Shown here: positions 34,499-42,500 of the stretch, one piece after another
Layout of the letters: each line of letters opens with the position of its first letter
How positions within the stretch are numbered: the stretch's first letter is position 1
Notes under the pieces: model-generated
The model's database searches: none
Told to the model about the DNA's origin: nothing
The model's input: only the letters and a program-made list of their open reading frames with translations
Source: Bifidobacterium sp. ESL0732
Lineage (GTDB): Bacteria; Actinomycetota; Actinomycetes; Actinomycetales; Bifidobacteriaceae
NCBI RefSeq assembly: GCF_029395535.1
Contig: NZ_CP113920.1
Span: forward strand, 1,178,001 to 1,242,000
Reading direction: 5' to 3'
Length of the DNA stretch: 64,000 nt
Made by a program: the position numbers and the translations under genes

Positions 34499-37261
34499 AT
34501 GAGTCATTCACATCATTACCGTCATAAAAAGCATTCCGAACTGGACAACGTGGATTTCAACCCATCAGTTGACCAGGATTCTGCCGGAGAACACCCGTTG
34601 TCACCTTCCCAACGTTATACGGCATTCAAAAAACACAGTACTTACGAACGGTCCGAAGCCGCACGATTTGCGAGAACACTGCCTTTCGAACTCGATCCGT
34701 TCCAAGTCGAAGCAAACGAGGCCCTCGAGGCAGACAAGAACGTTTTGGTCGCAGCTCCTACGGGTGCCGGGAAAACCATCGTGGCTGATTTCGCCATGCA
34801 TCTGGCCCAGGAAAAGAACGTGAAGGCGTTCTACACCACACCAATCAAAGCCCTGAGCAATCAGAAATACCATGATTTGGTCGAGATATACGGCGCCGAC
34901 AACGTCGGGCTCCTGACCGGTGACACGTCTATCAATTCCGAAGCCAACATCGTGGTGATGACCACCGAAGTGCTGCGCAACATGCTCTACGAAAATTCGG
35001 AGACGTTACGGGCATTGCGTTACGTGATTCTCGATGAGGTCCATTATCTAGCCGACAAATTCCGTGGACCGGTGTGGGAAGAAGTCATCGTCCATTTGCC
35101 CAAGTCTGTCAAAATCATCGGTCTTTCGGCCACAGTTTCCAACGTGGAGGATTTCTGCGCCTGGATCGAGTCGGTGCGTGGTGCCACGAAGCTCGTCGTT
35201 TCCGAGAAACGCCCCGTGCCGCTTGAACAGCACGTCATGGTGCAATCAGACGACCAGCACGAACCCGAACTCATCGACCTGTATCGTCATAATAAAAACG
35301 GTGTCCAGACCGACAAGCTCAATGAAAAACTCGTCGACCGCATCGACCAGCTCGATAGGAAAGCGGCGTCGCGAGCCCATGAGGAATGGAGAGGCGGCAG
35401 AAACAGGCGTCATAGGGGAGTCGAGAAGCGGCGCAGGCCTGGGCAAGTACGTCGCTATATACCACGCAGATGGGCTGTGGTCGATGAGCTCAACTTTATG
35501 GGGCTCCTGCCCGGAATCTATTTCATTTTCTCACGCAACGGCTGTGACGAGGCCGTTGAGCAATGTCTTCGCGCCGGTCTTGAACTGACCACCAAAGACG
35601 AGGTGATGCGCATCCGTGCCATCGTTGACGAGATGGTGGAAGGCGAACTTGATCATGCCGATCTCAAAGCCCTCGGTTTTGCACGGTTCCGCTACGCCTT
35701 GGAAGAAGGCTTTGCGCCTCACCACGCCGGCATGGTGGCACTGTTCCGCCAAATCGTTGAACGGCTTTTCGAAGAGGGTCTGGTCAAGATGGTCTTCGCC
35801 ACCGAAACTTTGGCTTTGGGCATTAACATGCCGGCCCGTTGCGTGGTCATCGAAAAGCTTGAGAAATTCAACGGCGTCGACCATGTGACACTTACGCCTG
35901 GCGAATACACACAGCTCACCGGTCGAGCCGGCAGGCGCGGTATCGACACTATTGGCCATGCTGTCATCGTTGATCATCAGGGCTTCGTGCCGGCCACCGC
36001 CGCGTCTCTTTCGAGCAAGCGCGTCTATCCGCTGCATTCCAGCTTCAAACCGACCTTCAACATGGCCGTTAACTTGCTCAATTCCAGCAGCTACGAGACT
36101 GCACGCGATACGCTCGACCATTCGTTCGCGCAATGGGAAGCCAATGAGTCAGCCGAAGATCTTGTTTCTCGTATACAGATGCTTGAAAAGGCAGTCGAAG
36201 GGTACGAGAAAGCCTTCACCTGTTCGCACGGTGATTTCAAGGAATTCATGACCATTCGTCAGAAACTTTCATATCTGCAGAAAGAGGAACGCAGGCATCT
36301 CAAACGGAGAAGCTTTACGAGCGATAAGGCACGTAGCGAAGCTTTCCGGAATCTCGACAAACGCATCGCGGAGCTGAAAACAGAAGAAAGCGAGCACCCT
36401 TGCAAGTCTTGCCCGGACTTCCAGAACCACCTGAAATGGGGACATCGCTGGCTACGTGAGTCAAGAGAATTGCAGCGTGCACGAAGCCGCTACGAATCAC
36501 GTACAGGTGTGGTAGCGCGTCAGTTCGACCAGATCTGCAACGTGCTTTCTTCGCTCGGATATTTGAAAGAAACTGAAGAGAATACCGGTAAGAATTCCGT
36601 GCAGGCAGACCGTCGTGATTCCTTCTCGACGGATATGACTGACGGGTCGAATTTGCAAGATTCGAACCATGTGACAGTTTCATCATCAACGACTGAATCG
36701 CAGCCAGTGCAAGATGCTCGCGATTACCATCTCACCATGCGCGGGCAGTTGCTTCGCCATCTGTACAGCGAATACGATCTGGTGCTGTCCGAGGCCATCG
36801 CCGACGGTTTCCTTGATGAACTTGAGCCCGAAGAGCTGGCAGCGACGTTGTCTTCATTGGTCTATCAGGCTCGCAGGGGAGGAGACAATGAACCACGTCG
36901 CTACCCCGGCGGTCCAGGCGGTCCTGTGGCGTCGAGTTGCCGACAGCTGCGGGACGTTTTCTCGGATGTCGAGATGATGCGCGAGGACGCGGATCTGGAC
37001 GAATTGGAACCGCTTGATTTCGGACTAGTTGACGTCATGTATGACTGGGCCAGGGGAGAGGACCTCGCTCAGATTCTGCACGGCACCGAGCTCACCGGCG
37101 GCGATTTCGTACGTAACGCCAAGCGTCTTTCCGACGTGCTCCAGCAAATTTCAACCGCTGATGCCTACTATGAGGCCGATGATCCGCATCTTGCCGAGAA
37201 CGCAAGAAAGGCCAACAAACTGGTCAACCGTGGTATCGTTGCATATTCAGGAGTTGACTGA
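34499..37261 (+). CDS. helY: HelY-type DEAD/DEAH superfamily 2 helicase (Ski2/Mtr4-like)
   Basis: ATP-dependent RNA or DNA helicase of 920 aa. Walker A is APTGAGKT (86-93), motif II is DEVH (179-182), motif III is SAT (210-212), and FSRNGCDEAVEQC begins the second RecA domain; QLTGRAGRRGID is motif VI. The C-terminal 300 residues form the DSHCT domain of the Ski2 family. A very basic insert (about 290-322, with RGGRNRRHRGVEKRRR) lies between motifs III and IV. A Ser/Thr-rich variable segment interrupts the C-terminal part near 700-740. Its place after PafBC matches mycobacterial helY. Confidence 0.93.
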   Translation: MSHSHHYRHKKHSELDNVDFNPSVDQDSAGEHPLSPSQRYTAFKKHSTYERSEAARFARTLPFELDPFQVEANEALEADKNVLVAAPTGAGKTIVADFAMHLAQEKNVKAFYTTPIKALSNQKYHDLVEIYGADNVGLLTGDTSINSEANIVVMTTEVLRNMLYENSETLRALRYVILDEVHYLADKFRGPVWEEVIVHLPKSVKIIGLSATVSNVEDFCAWIESVRGATKLVVSEKRPVPLEQHVMVQSDDQHEPELIDLYRHNKNGVQTDKLNEKLVDRIDQLDRKAASRAHEEWRGGRNRRHRGVEKRRRPGQVRRYIPRRWAVVDELNFMGLLPGIYFIFSRNGCDEAVEQCLRAGLELTTKDEVMRIRAIVDEMVEGELDHADLKALGFARFRYALEEGFAPHHAGMVALFRQIVERLFEEGLVKMVFATETLALGINMPARCVVIEKLEKFNGVDHVTLTPGEYTQLTGRAGRRGIDTIGHAVIVDHQGFVPATAASLSSKRVYPLHSSFKPTFNMAVNLLNSSSYETARDTLDHSFAQWEANESAEDLVSRIQMLEKAVEGYEKAFTCSHGDFKEFMTIRQKLSYLQKEERRHLKRRSFTSDKARSEAFRNLDKRIAELKTEESEHPCKSCPDFQNHLKWGHRWLRESRELQRARSRYESRTGVVARQFDQICNVLSSLGYLKETEENTGKNSVQADRRDSFSTDMTDGSNLQDSNHVTVSSSTTESQPVQDARDYHLTMRGQLLRHLYSEYDLVLSEAIADGFLDELEPEELAATLSSLVYQARRGGDNEPRRYPGGPGGPVASSCRQLRDVFSDVEMMREDADLDELEPLDFGLVDVMYDWARGEDLAQILHGTELTGGDFVRNAKRLSDVLQQISTADAYYEADDPHLAENARKANKLVNRGIVAYSGVD

Positions 37262-37345
37262 GCGTAAAACGACAGTGGCGAGGGAATAATCGACTCGTCC
37301 GAACTGTTCTGTACTTTAGAAATAGACTATTAATAAGGAGAATGT

Positions 37346-37693
37346 ATGGCGGAACGCAGCCTGCGCGGTATGAGTATCGGAGCCAAGTCTCTCGAATCCG
37401 ATGAAAATGTTGATTTTGCAGCAAGAACTGATGTGGTGTACGTATGCCCGAAAGGCCATCGTACGATCCTTCCGTTTGCCGAAGGCGCCGAAGTTCCCGC
37501 CGAATGGGAATGCCGTTGCGGTGAGGTCGCCAAGCGCGAAGACGCCGATCCTGACGAAGTCGACGAAATCAAGAAGCCGACTCGTACTCATTGGGACATG
37601 CTCATGGAACGTCGTACCGAAGACGAGCTTAAGGAACTGCTTGACAAGCGTTTGAAGATGCATCGTGAAGGTTGGTTCCCGGATTACGAGTAA
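37346..37693 (+). CDS. rbpA: RNA polymerase-binding protein RbpA
   Basis: Actinobacterial transcription factor of 115 aa that binds RNA polymerase and the housekeeping sigma factor and stabilises open complexes. It opens MAERSLRGMSIGAKSLES, continues with the core CPKGHRTILPFAEGAEVPAE, the zinc-site cysteines of CRCG, and ends in the sigma-interacting helix RTEDELKELLDKRL. AAGGAGAATGT supports the start. It is monocistronic, with a terminator directly after it. Confidence 0.96.
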   Translation: MAERSLRGMSIGAKSLESDENVDFAARTDVVYVCPKGHRTILPFAEGAEVPAEWECRCGEVAKREDADPDEVDEIKKPTRTHWDMLMERRTEDELKELLDKRLKMHREGWFPDYE

Positions 37694-37726
37694 GTTTACA
37701 TCGGCTCGCTAAATTTTTGGAATGAA

Positions 37727-37765
37727 TCGGTGGCTGCTTGATTGTTCAGGTGGTTGCCGATTTTT
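37727..37765 (+). terminator. GU-rich terminator after rbpA
   Basis: Bases 37727-37741 pair with 37746-37760 over 15 positions if G.T wobbles are allowed (8 Watson-Crick, 7 wobble), followed by TTTTT. Several wobbles make the stem weaker than usual. Confidence 0.5.
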
Positions 37766-37915
37766 GTTTGGGAATTTGTGGGTTTCGTCTCTTAGAATCG
37801 CGCTGAGAGAACCTTGGTTGTCGTAAAGCGGATAAATAACTCCAGAATAGTTGTCACAAACGGACGTAAGTACCAAAGTTAATGAATATCCGATAATGTA
37901 CGTTATGTCAGATTT

Positions 37916-38079
37916 CGAGGAAATCTTGACATAACGTCGTCACGTTATATACCCTAACTTTGTTTGGCTTACATAACGTGACGCCCCTACAACTGCACGA
38001 GGAAATCTTGACATAACGTCGTCACGTTATATACCCAAACTTCGTTTGGCTAACATAACGTGACCCCCTACAACTGCAC
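37916..38079. repeat. Two 82-bp tandem repeats with internal dyads
   Basis: Copies at 37916-37997 and 37998-38079 differ at only a few positions. Each holds the dyad ATAACGT-CGTC-ACGTTAT and a later ATAACGTGAC. In copy 2, CCAAAC-TTC-GTTTGG forms a perfect hairpin. TTGACA followed 16 bases later by TATACC makes each copy promoter-like on the plus strand, with the dyad in the spacer. Copy 2 runs over the last codons of the minus-strand gene ending at 38068. A related GTACGTTATGTC lies at about 37899. Confidence 0.85.
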
Positions 38080-38445
38080 ATGGTGACGTTTGGTGAGAAC
38101 CTCGTCAATGATGCTGCGTTGGGCTTGCTTGGCTTGTAGATACATCAGGACCAGTTCGGCCACGAAGAAAATGCCGAGAACGACGGCGGACGGGATGCCC
38201 AGCATGGCGTAGACATGGCGGGTGGTGGCGTGGATTTGGGTGTAAAGCAATTTGTATACGCCATAAGGTGCACAACATAAAAACATGGAAACGATTTGCA
38301 TGATGATGACTGACCATTGAACGGTTTCGACCTTGCGATGGTCGGTCTTCTTGCGCAGGGCACCGTTGACCAGACAGATAGCGCAGATTCCCAAGGCCCA
38401 TAACAGGGCGAAGACCCACAAGAATCCAGGAAGTATAGCAGCCAT
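38068..38445 (-). CDS. Orphan four-helix membrane protein
   Basis: Protein of 125 aa with three or four hydrophobic segments (about 3-25, 43-62, 78-106) and a basic loop LRKKTDHRKVET. The start follows AAAGGG. Its stop codon TAG lies inside the second 82-bp repeat. I do not recognise a family. It is isolated: rbpA lies on the other strand, and the MerR gene upstream is separated by an AT-rich gap. The closeness of the repeats to its 3' end suggests control by antisense transcription or a terminator role, which is inference. Confidence 0.6.
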   Translation of the reverse strand: MAAILPGFLWVFALLWALGICAICLVNGALRKKTDHRKVETVQWSVIIMQIVSMFLCCAPYGVYKLLYTQIHATTRHVYAMLGIPSAVVLGIFFVAELVLMYLQAKQAQRSIIDEVLTKRHHVQL

Positions 38446-38509
38446 GTGTTCAAACCCTTTGCGCTGGTATCCAATCGATATTTTCGAAAAAGTCTAGGTG
38501 TTCAAAACC

Positions 38510-38526
38510 CGAATATTTAAATATCG
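38510..38526. promoter_or_regulatory. AT-rich dyad between MerR and the orphan membrane gene
   Basis: CGAATATTTAAATATCG is a near-perfect palindrome. A related half, ATATCCGAATATG, recurs at about 38561-38573. The dyad sits about 65 bases upstream of the orphan gene start, and a MerR-family protein is encoded next door, so it is a candidate MerR-type operator. Confidence 0.4.
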
Positions 38527-38576
38527 AATAATAATTTATGATTAATAGCTTGTAGCATAAATATCCGAATATGAAA

Positions 38577-39254
38577 TCAATGTTCCGCAGCCCGTTCAAG
38601 ACGTTGGTTTTTCAATTTTTGGCGCATTCGTTCAGCTGCAATGTCATCGATAGGCAATGTCGGCAACGTTGAAACGGATGAATCGGCAGACGTGATGTCG
38701 ACGTGTTTCTCCTGCTCAAGCTGTGTTTCGACCTGATGCCACAACTTCCCCACCGAAACCGCGAAAACGGCCGTTCCCTGATCAATCAGCTTGAGCACTT
38801 CGTCGCCATTCTCGCATTCCTTGACATCCTGGCCATCACAGATGATGGTCATGTGCTCCAATTGCGCCGTTTGGTGACGCGAAAGGAAACCGATGGCGGC
38901 AGTGACGTTCTGCAGGTTGACGCCGGTATCCAGCAGTTTCTTTGATACTGCCAGAATCAGGACATCCTTGAACGAATACAGCCTTCTTGAACCTGAGCCG
39001 TGGGAAGGCGTAATCGAGGGAACCACAATCTGTTTGCGGGCCCAATAATCAAGCTGACGGTAGGTGATGCCGGCGACCTTGGAAGCAACGGTTCCGCGAT
39101 AACCTCGGGTGGCTGCCTCATCAGTTGATTCGGAGAACAGCTCCCCCTGCACCAAGTCGGCGGAACTTGCTCGTTGAGTTTTGGAGTTTTTGCCAAGAGA
39201 GGAAGAACGAGATGAAGCCCTAGCTATCGTTGTCACTTTGTTTGCGACATCCAT
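38577..39254 (-). CDS. MerR-family regulator (mycobacterial Rv1828 type)
   Basis: DNA-binding protein of 225 aa. After a Ser-rich lead of about 50 residues comes a MerR winged helix (VASKVAGITYRQLDYWARKQ, then SGSRRLYSFKDVLILAVSKKLL). The C-terminal part is specific to the actinobacterial type that lies beside garA, as here (47 bases from the FHA gene). Typical MerR ligand cysteines are absent. In mycobacteria this type binds palindromes; the AT-rich dyads at 38510 and 38561 are candidates. The target genes are unknown. Confidence 0.85.
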   Translation of the reverse strand: MDVANKVTTIARASSRSSSLGKNSKTQRASSADLVQGELFSESTDEAATRGYRGTVASKVAGITYRQLDYWARKQIVVPSITPSHGSGSRRLYSFKDVLILAVSKKLLDTGVNLQNVTAAIGFLSRHQTAQLEHMTIICDGQDVKECENGDEVLKLIDQGTAVFAVSVGKLWHQVETQLEQEKHVDITSADSSVSTLPTLPIDDIAAERMRQKLKNQRLERAAEH

Positions 39255-39300
39255 GGCAATTCCCTTTCTTCCTCACGAGTTTCGATTCAGAGCAAAAGCC

Positions 39301-39741
39301 TTACCTGGCAACCACAGCGGAGGGCGAGAAGAACACCAGACGGAACTTTCCGATCATGATTTCGTCTCCGTTATGCAATGTTGCGCGGTCGACGCGCTGA
39401 CGATTGACATATGTCCCGTTCAGACTTCCCGCGTCGGCAACTTCGAAGCTGTTGCCTTTACGACGGAAGACCGCATGTGCACGGGAAACTGTGGAATCGT
39501 CCAAGAGGATGTCGGCATGAGGGTCGCGTCCGACACTCACTTCGTCCTCGTCGAGAAGATAGCGTGAACCGGACACCGCTCCCCTGGTCGAAATCAGCAA
39601 TGCCGAACCCGGCGACAATTTGGTAATCGTGTCCAGATCGTCTTGGGTCAACGGACGGTCACCTGCAGAGGTGGCAGGGATATTGACAGCAGGCAGACCG
39701 ATGATGGTCGTTTCACCTGCACTTGGAATCGGATTAGTCAT
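39301..39741 (-). CDS. GarA-like FHA-domain protein
   Basis: Protein of 146 aa. The FHA domain (about 58-135) shows the phosphothreonine-binding residues VGRDPHADI (G71, R72), STVSRAHA (S86-H89) and SLNGTYVN (N108, G109). An N-terminal ETT motif (T11, T12) matches the phosphorylated ETT of mycobacterial GarA, which switches glutamate and 2-oxoglutarate metabolism after phosphorylation by Ser/Thr kinases. Its place in the pgsA-DUF881-sbp-DUF881-FHA-MerR order supports this. Bifidobacteria lack 2-oxoglutarate dehydrogenase as far as is known, so the partner enzymes may differ. Confidence 0.88.
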   Translation of the reverse strand: MTNPIPSAGETTIIGLPAVNIPATSAGDRPLTQDDLDTITKLSPGSALLISTRGAVSGSRYLLDEDEVSVGRDPHADILLDDSTVSRAHAVFRRKGNSFEVADAGSLNGTYVNRQRVDRATLHNGDEIMIGKFRLVFFSPSAVVAR

Positions 39742-39745
39742 ATTT

Positions 39746-40558
39746 TCATTCTACCGTTTTCGCGTACTGATACGGCCCGACATCGCGTGTCTCGCTGATA
39801 TCTACACTTTCGCTGGATGTTACAGTGACGTCAGCACCGAATTTCACCTTGAATCTGGAACCGACTCCCCCTGCAATGTTGACTGCGTTCGCCAGGTTCT
39901 GCGGATCACCGATGGCCTTGACCTTGTATGGTGTCTTCAACATTTGGCCATCGCATTCCAGACCTTTTTTGGTGTCTGAGATATAGGTCGAAGTCACCAC
40001 ACGCACGTTGTCCAATGCCATGACCTCGACACCTGCGTTGCGTAACTCTTCGAGCAACTGGAACATGGTGGCAGCGTCGATGCGTTCCTTGCTGCCTTGG
40101 GTGATCGTGATGATGACACCCTTGCCCTCGGCGGGCAGGCGGCCGGAAAGGATGCCGCTGGTGTCTTCATTCTCCTCGGCGATGCGCTGGGCCTCTTGCT
40201 GCTTGTTGGCTGCGGCCTTCAACGAGTTGAGCTGGCCGGTCAGCTCGGTTTTGCGCTGTTGCAGGTTCTGAACCTGGGTGCTGGTCTCGCTGATGAGTCT
40301 GGTAAGCTCCTCTTCGCTCATCGTCTCGTAGCTGGACGTTTTGTTGTTGAGCTGGATGGCGTAGCCGAAACCGAGGAGAGCGCATAACAGGACGATCAGC
40401 AAGCTGGTCATAAGCCGGGTGGCGATGCCGCCCCCAATTTTTCTCGGCTTTTTACGAACCAAGGGGAAGGAGCCGGTATCGGTACGGTCATTTTCCCGAT
40501 CCTGGGCATGCTGGACGTGCATGCGGTTGAGAATGTTATGAGTTTTTTTGTCTGCCAT
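39746..40558 (-). CDS. DUF881 membrane-anchored protein (second copy)
   Basis: Protein of 270 aa with one transmembrane helix (about 46-68) after a basic cytoplasmic lead, a coiled-coil segment (about 80-125, LISETSTQVQNLQQRKTELT) and an extracytoplasmic DUF881 domain with GKGVIITITQGS, AEVMALDNVRV-type and PYKVKAIGDPQNL motifs. It pairs with a second DUF881 gene across sbp. The family is conserved in actinobacteria and firmicutes, near division and sporulation genes in the latter; the molecular function is unknown. Confidence 0.85.
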   Translation of the reverse strand: MADKKTHNILNRMHVQHAQDRENDRTDTGSFPLVRKKPRKIGGGIATRLMTSLLIVLLCALLGFGYAIQLNNKTSSYETMSEEELTRLISETSTQVQNLQQRKTELTGQLNSLKAAANKQQEAQRIAEENEDTSGILSGRLPAEGKGVIITITQGSKERIDAATMFQLLEELRNAGVEVMALDNVRVVTSTYISDTKKGLECDGQMLKTPYKVKAIGDPQNLANAVNIAGGVGSRFKVKFGADVTVTSSESVDISETRDVGPYQYAKTVE

Positions 40559-40564
40559 TACGAA

Positions 40565-40900
40565 TCAGCCTTTGAAGATGAACCTGCGGATGGCGGAGAC
40601 GTTGGAGAAGATTCGTATGCCGAGCACAACGATGACGGCGGTTTGCAGCTGGGATCCGACGCCAAGCTGGTTGCCTAGCAGTACGAGCAGTGTGGCGGTC
40701 AGGACGTTGGAGATGAAGGATATGACGAACACCTTGTCGGAGAAGGAACGTTCGAAGTAAGCCCTTGCAGCGCCGAGCAAGGCATCGAGAGCCGCCACCA
40801 CCATAATGGGCAGGTATGGCTGCAATACTATGGGGATATCCGGCTTCACGAAGATGCCGATGATGACCCCGATGATCAGACCGAGCACTGCTGCCATCAT
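40565..40900 (-). CDS. Small basic protein Sbp (DUF1290)
   Basis: Membrane protein of 111 aa with three or four helices, opening MMAAVLGLIIGVIIGIFVKP and including IVLQPYLPIMVVAALDALLG, both typical of the DUF1290/Sbp family. It is overlapped by the preceding DUF881 gene (ATGA at 40897-40900) and followed 6 bases later by the other DUF881 gene, so the three are a single translational unit. Function unknown; the Sbp-DUF881 pairing is widespread. Confidence 0.88.
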   Translation of the reverse strand: MMAAVLGLIIGVIIGIFVKPDIPIVLQPYLPIMVVAALDALLGAARAYFERSFSDKVFVISFISNVLTATLLVLLGNQLGVGSQLQTAVIVVLGIRIFSNVSAIRRFIFKG

Positions 40901-41874
40901 TTGCTCCTTTTTGCTTCACTTACATTGGTGGTTTCCGCCGCCGCAAGCTTTAATGAATAGGTTCGCGATATCTGCGGATTGATGCCGGCCGCGTTCAGCG
41001 TACGGTACAGGTCCGGTTGCGATTTGCTGCTCATTTGCTGCGACAGGTCTTTCGGATTCCCAATCGCTTCTATCTTATAAGGACTTGTCACCTGATTCAC
41101 CCCTATGAGAATTGTTTGTCCTGCGGTACGTACCGAAGTTGAAACTCCGATACGGTACCCGTTGATGGCAATTGCCTCGGCACCGGCCTTCCAAAGTTGG
41201 TTGACGATGTTTTGGAGATCCGCATCGGTGACTACACGAATATGACTCGTGCTGTTTTCCCGAGGAGCAGCTCCGTTCGTGGCACCGGATGCCACCGGAT
41301 CCGCCAAAGTAAAGACGATTCCAGGCCCTTTGACCGGCAGTGCGCCGTTCGCCATTTCGTCCTGAGTCAGTGTTGAATCCGGGCCTGCATTCGGCATGGA
41401 ATCGGATTGTTTCACGACTTTGGCATGCAAGTCGGTCACTTCGGTGGTGACTTTCTTGAGACTGGCGTTCTGCGCTTCCAACTCTGAGATGAGGCTTGCT
41501 CGTACCTGTTTGCGCGGGTCTGTATTGAGCTGACGGACGAAAACACTGCCAACAAAACCCACAGCAATGCAGATGATGAAGACAATGATACGGGTGAACC
41601 AAATGGAGAATTTCGAATGTGGTTTCTGCTGGGTAAGTCTGGCATCGGAAAACAGAGGATCCAGCGGGCGATTGGTCAGATCATCGATAAGCCGAAGACT
41701 ATCGTCATCGACCTTGCGGCGATGACGGGAAGCAAGAGCCAAGGCATCATCTTCGCTGATGACATGCCAAGACCCGACATTTTGAACGCCTTTGGAGAAC
41801 ACCGCGCGTCGTTTGCTCGGTTGTTCGTCGATTTCAACGGAAAAGGACGCAGGTGTTCGTTCCGGTTTCATCAT
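40897..41874 (-). CDS. DUF881 membrane-anchored protein (first copy)
   Basis: Protein of 325 aa. A long cytoplasmic N-terminus (about 95 residues) precedes one helix (SIWFTRIIVFIICIAVGFVG), a coiled-coil stretch (ASLISELEAQNASLKKVTTE), and the DUF881 domain (GPGIVFTLADPV, AGAEAIAINGYRI, YKIEAIGNPKDL). It overlaps pgsA upstream and sbp downstream by 4 bases each. The long cytoplasmic arm is the main difference from its partner at 39746. Confidence 0.85.
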   Translation of the reverse strand: MMKPERTPASFSVEIDEQPSKRRAVFSKGVQNVGSWHVISEDDALALASRHRRKVDDDSLRLIDDLTNRPLDPLFSDARLTQQKPHSKFSIWFTRIIVFIICIAVGFVGSVFVRQLNTDPRKQVRASLISELEAQNASLKKVTTEVTDLHAKVVKQSDSMPNAGPDSTLTQDEMANGALPVKGPGIVFTLADPVASGATNGAAPRENSTSHIRVVTDADLQNIVNQLWKAGAEAIAINGYRIGVSTSVRTAGQTILIGVNQVTSPYKIEAIGNPKDLSQQMSSKSQPDLYRTLNAAGINPQISRTYSLKLAAAETTNVSEAKRSK

Positions 41875-42491
41875 TTATTGTTCGATTTGCTCGAGTCACG
41901 ACGAAGCAAGGTAACACCTTGGCGAATGTAGATATATCCCGCCAACCAATAAAGGATGATGCCCCAGATCCCTGCCGCCAAAGCAGCGAGATGAAGAATT
42001 TGCGTGAATGTGTTATTCCACAAATCTGCGAAAATCAGTGCGGCTATTGAAATCATCAACAACGCAGTTCCGGCTTTTCCGACGAAATGCACGGGCAAAG
42101 GCCCGTAATCGTGCTGGGCCAGAACGAAAATCAGCACCAACAGGATAAGGTCACGCAGACCTACTATGAAGAGCATCCACCACGGAATGATTCCCGCCAA
42201 ACCAAGTGCAAGAATACTGCAAAATATCAGCAGTCTGTCGGCCACCGGGTCGAGAATCTGACCTATTTTGCTGACCTGATTCCATTTACGGGCGATAATT
42301 CCATCCAAACCGTCGCTTGCGGCGGAAACCGCAAGCACAACAAGTGCGGCAACCATCTTGTGCTGCGCAGTCAACCACGAAATAAAAGGTATCGATATGA
42401 TACGCAGAAGACTGATGAGGTTCGGCACGGTGATGTAGATATCACGCGCGTCCGGACTGTAACGGTTGTTGGAATTGATTGGAAGTTTCAT
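41871..42491 (-). CDS. pgsA: CDP-diacylglycerol--glycerol-3-phosphate 3-phosphatidyltransferase-type enzyme
   Basis: Membrane enzyme of 206 aa making phosphatidylglycerophosphate or a related lipid. The full CDP-alcohol phosphatidyltransferase signature is present: DGLDGIIAR (D60, D63, A67-R68) then GQILDPVADR (G77, D81, D85). VPNLISLLRIISIPFISW is typical of PgsA. Its place before DUF881-sbp-DUF881-garA matches mycobacterial pgsA2. A cardiolipin-synthase activity of the same fold is the alternative. It lies 9 bases after hisG, so both are probably read together. Confidence 0.87.
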   Translation of the reverse strand: MKLPINSNNRYSPDARDIYITVPNLISLLRIISIPFISWLTAQHKMVAALVVLAVSAASDGLDGIIARKWNQVSKIGQILDPVADRLLIFCSILALGLAGIIPWWMLFIVGLRDLILLVLIFVLAQHDYGPLPVHFVGKAGTALLMISIAALIFADLWNNTFTQILHLAALAAGIWGIILYWLAGYIYIRQGVTLLRRDSSKSNNK

Positions 42492-42500
42492 GAGTCAGGT

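Noticed and set aside
37799..37816. CTGAGA near 37800 as part of a TPP riboswitch
   Set aside because: The rest of the thi-box is absent, and no thiamine gene follows.
37916..38079. Tandem repeats as a CRISPR array
   Set aside because: The unit is 82 bp, nearly identical throughout, has no unique spacers, and no cas genes are near.
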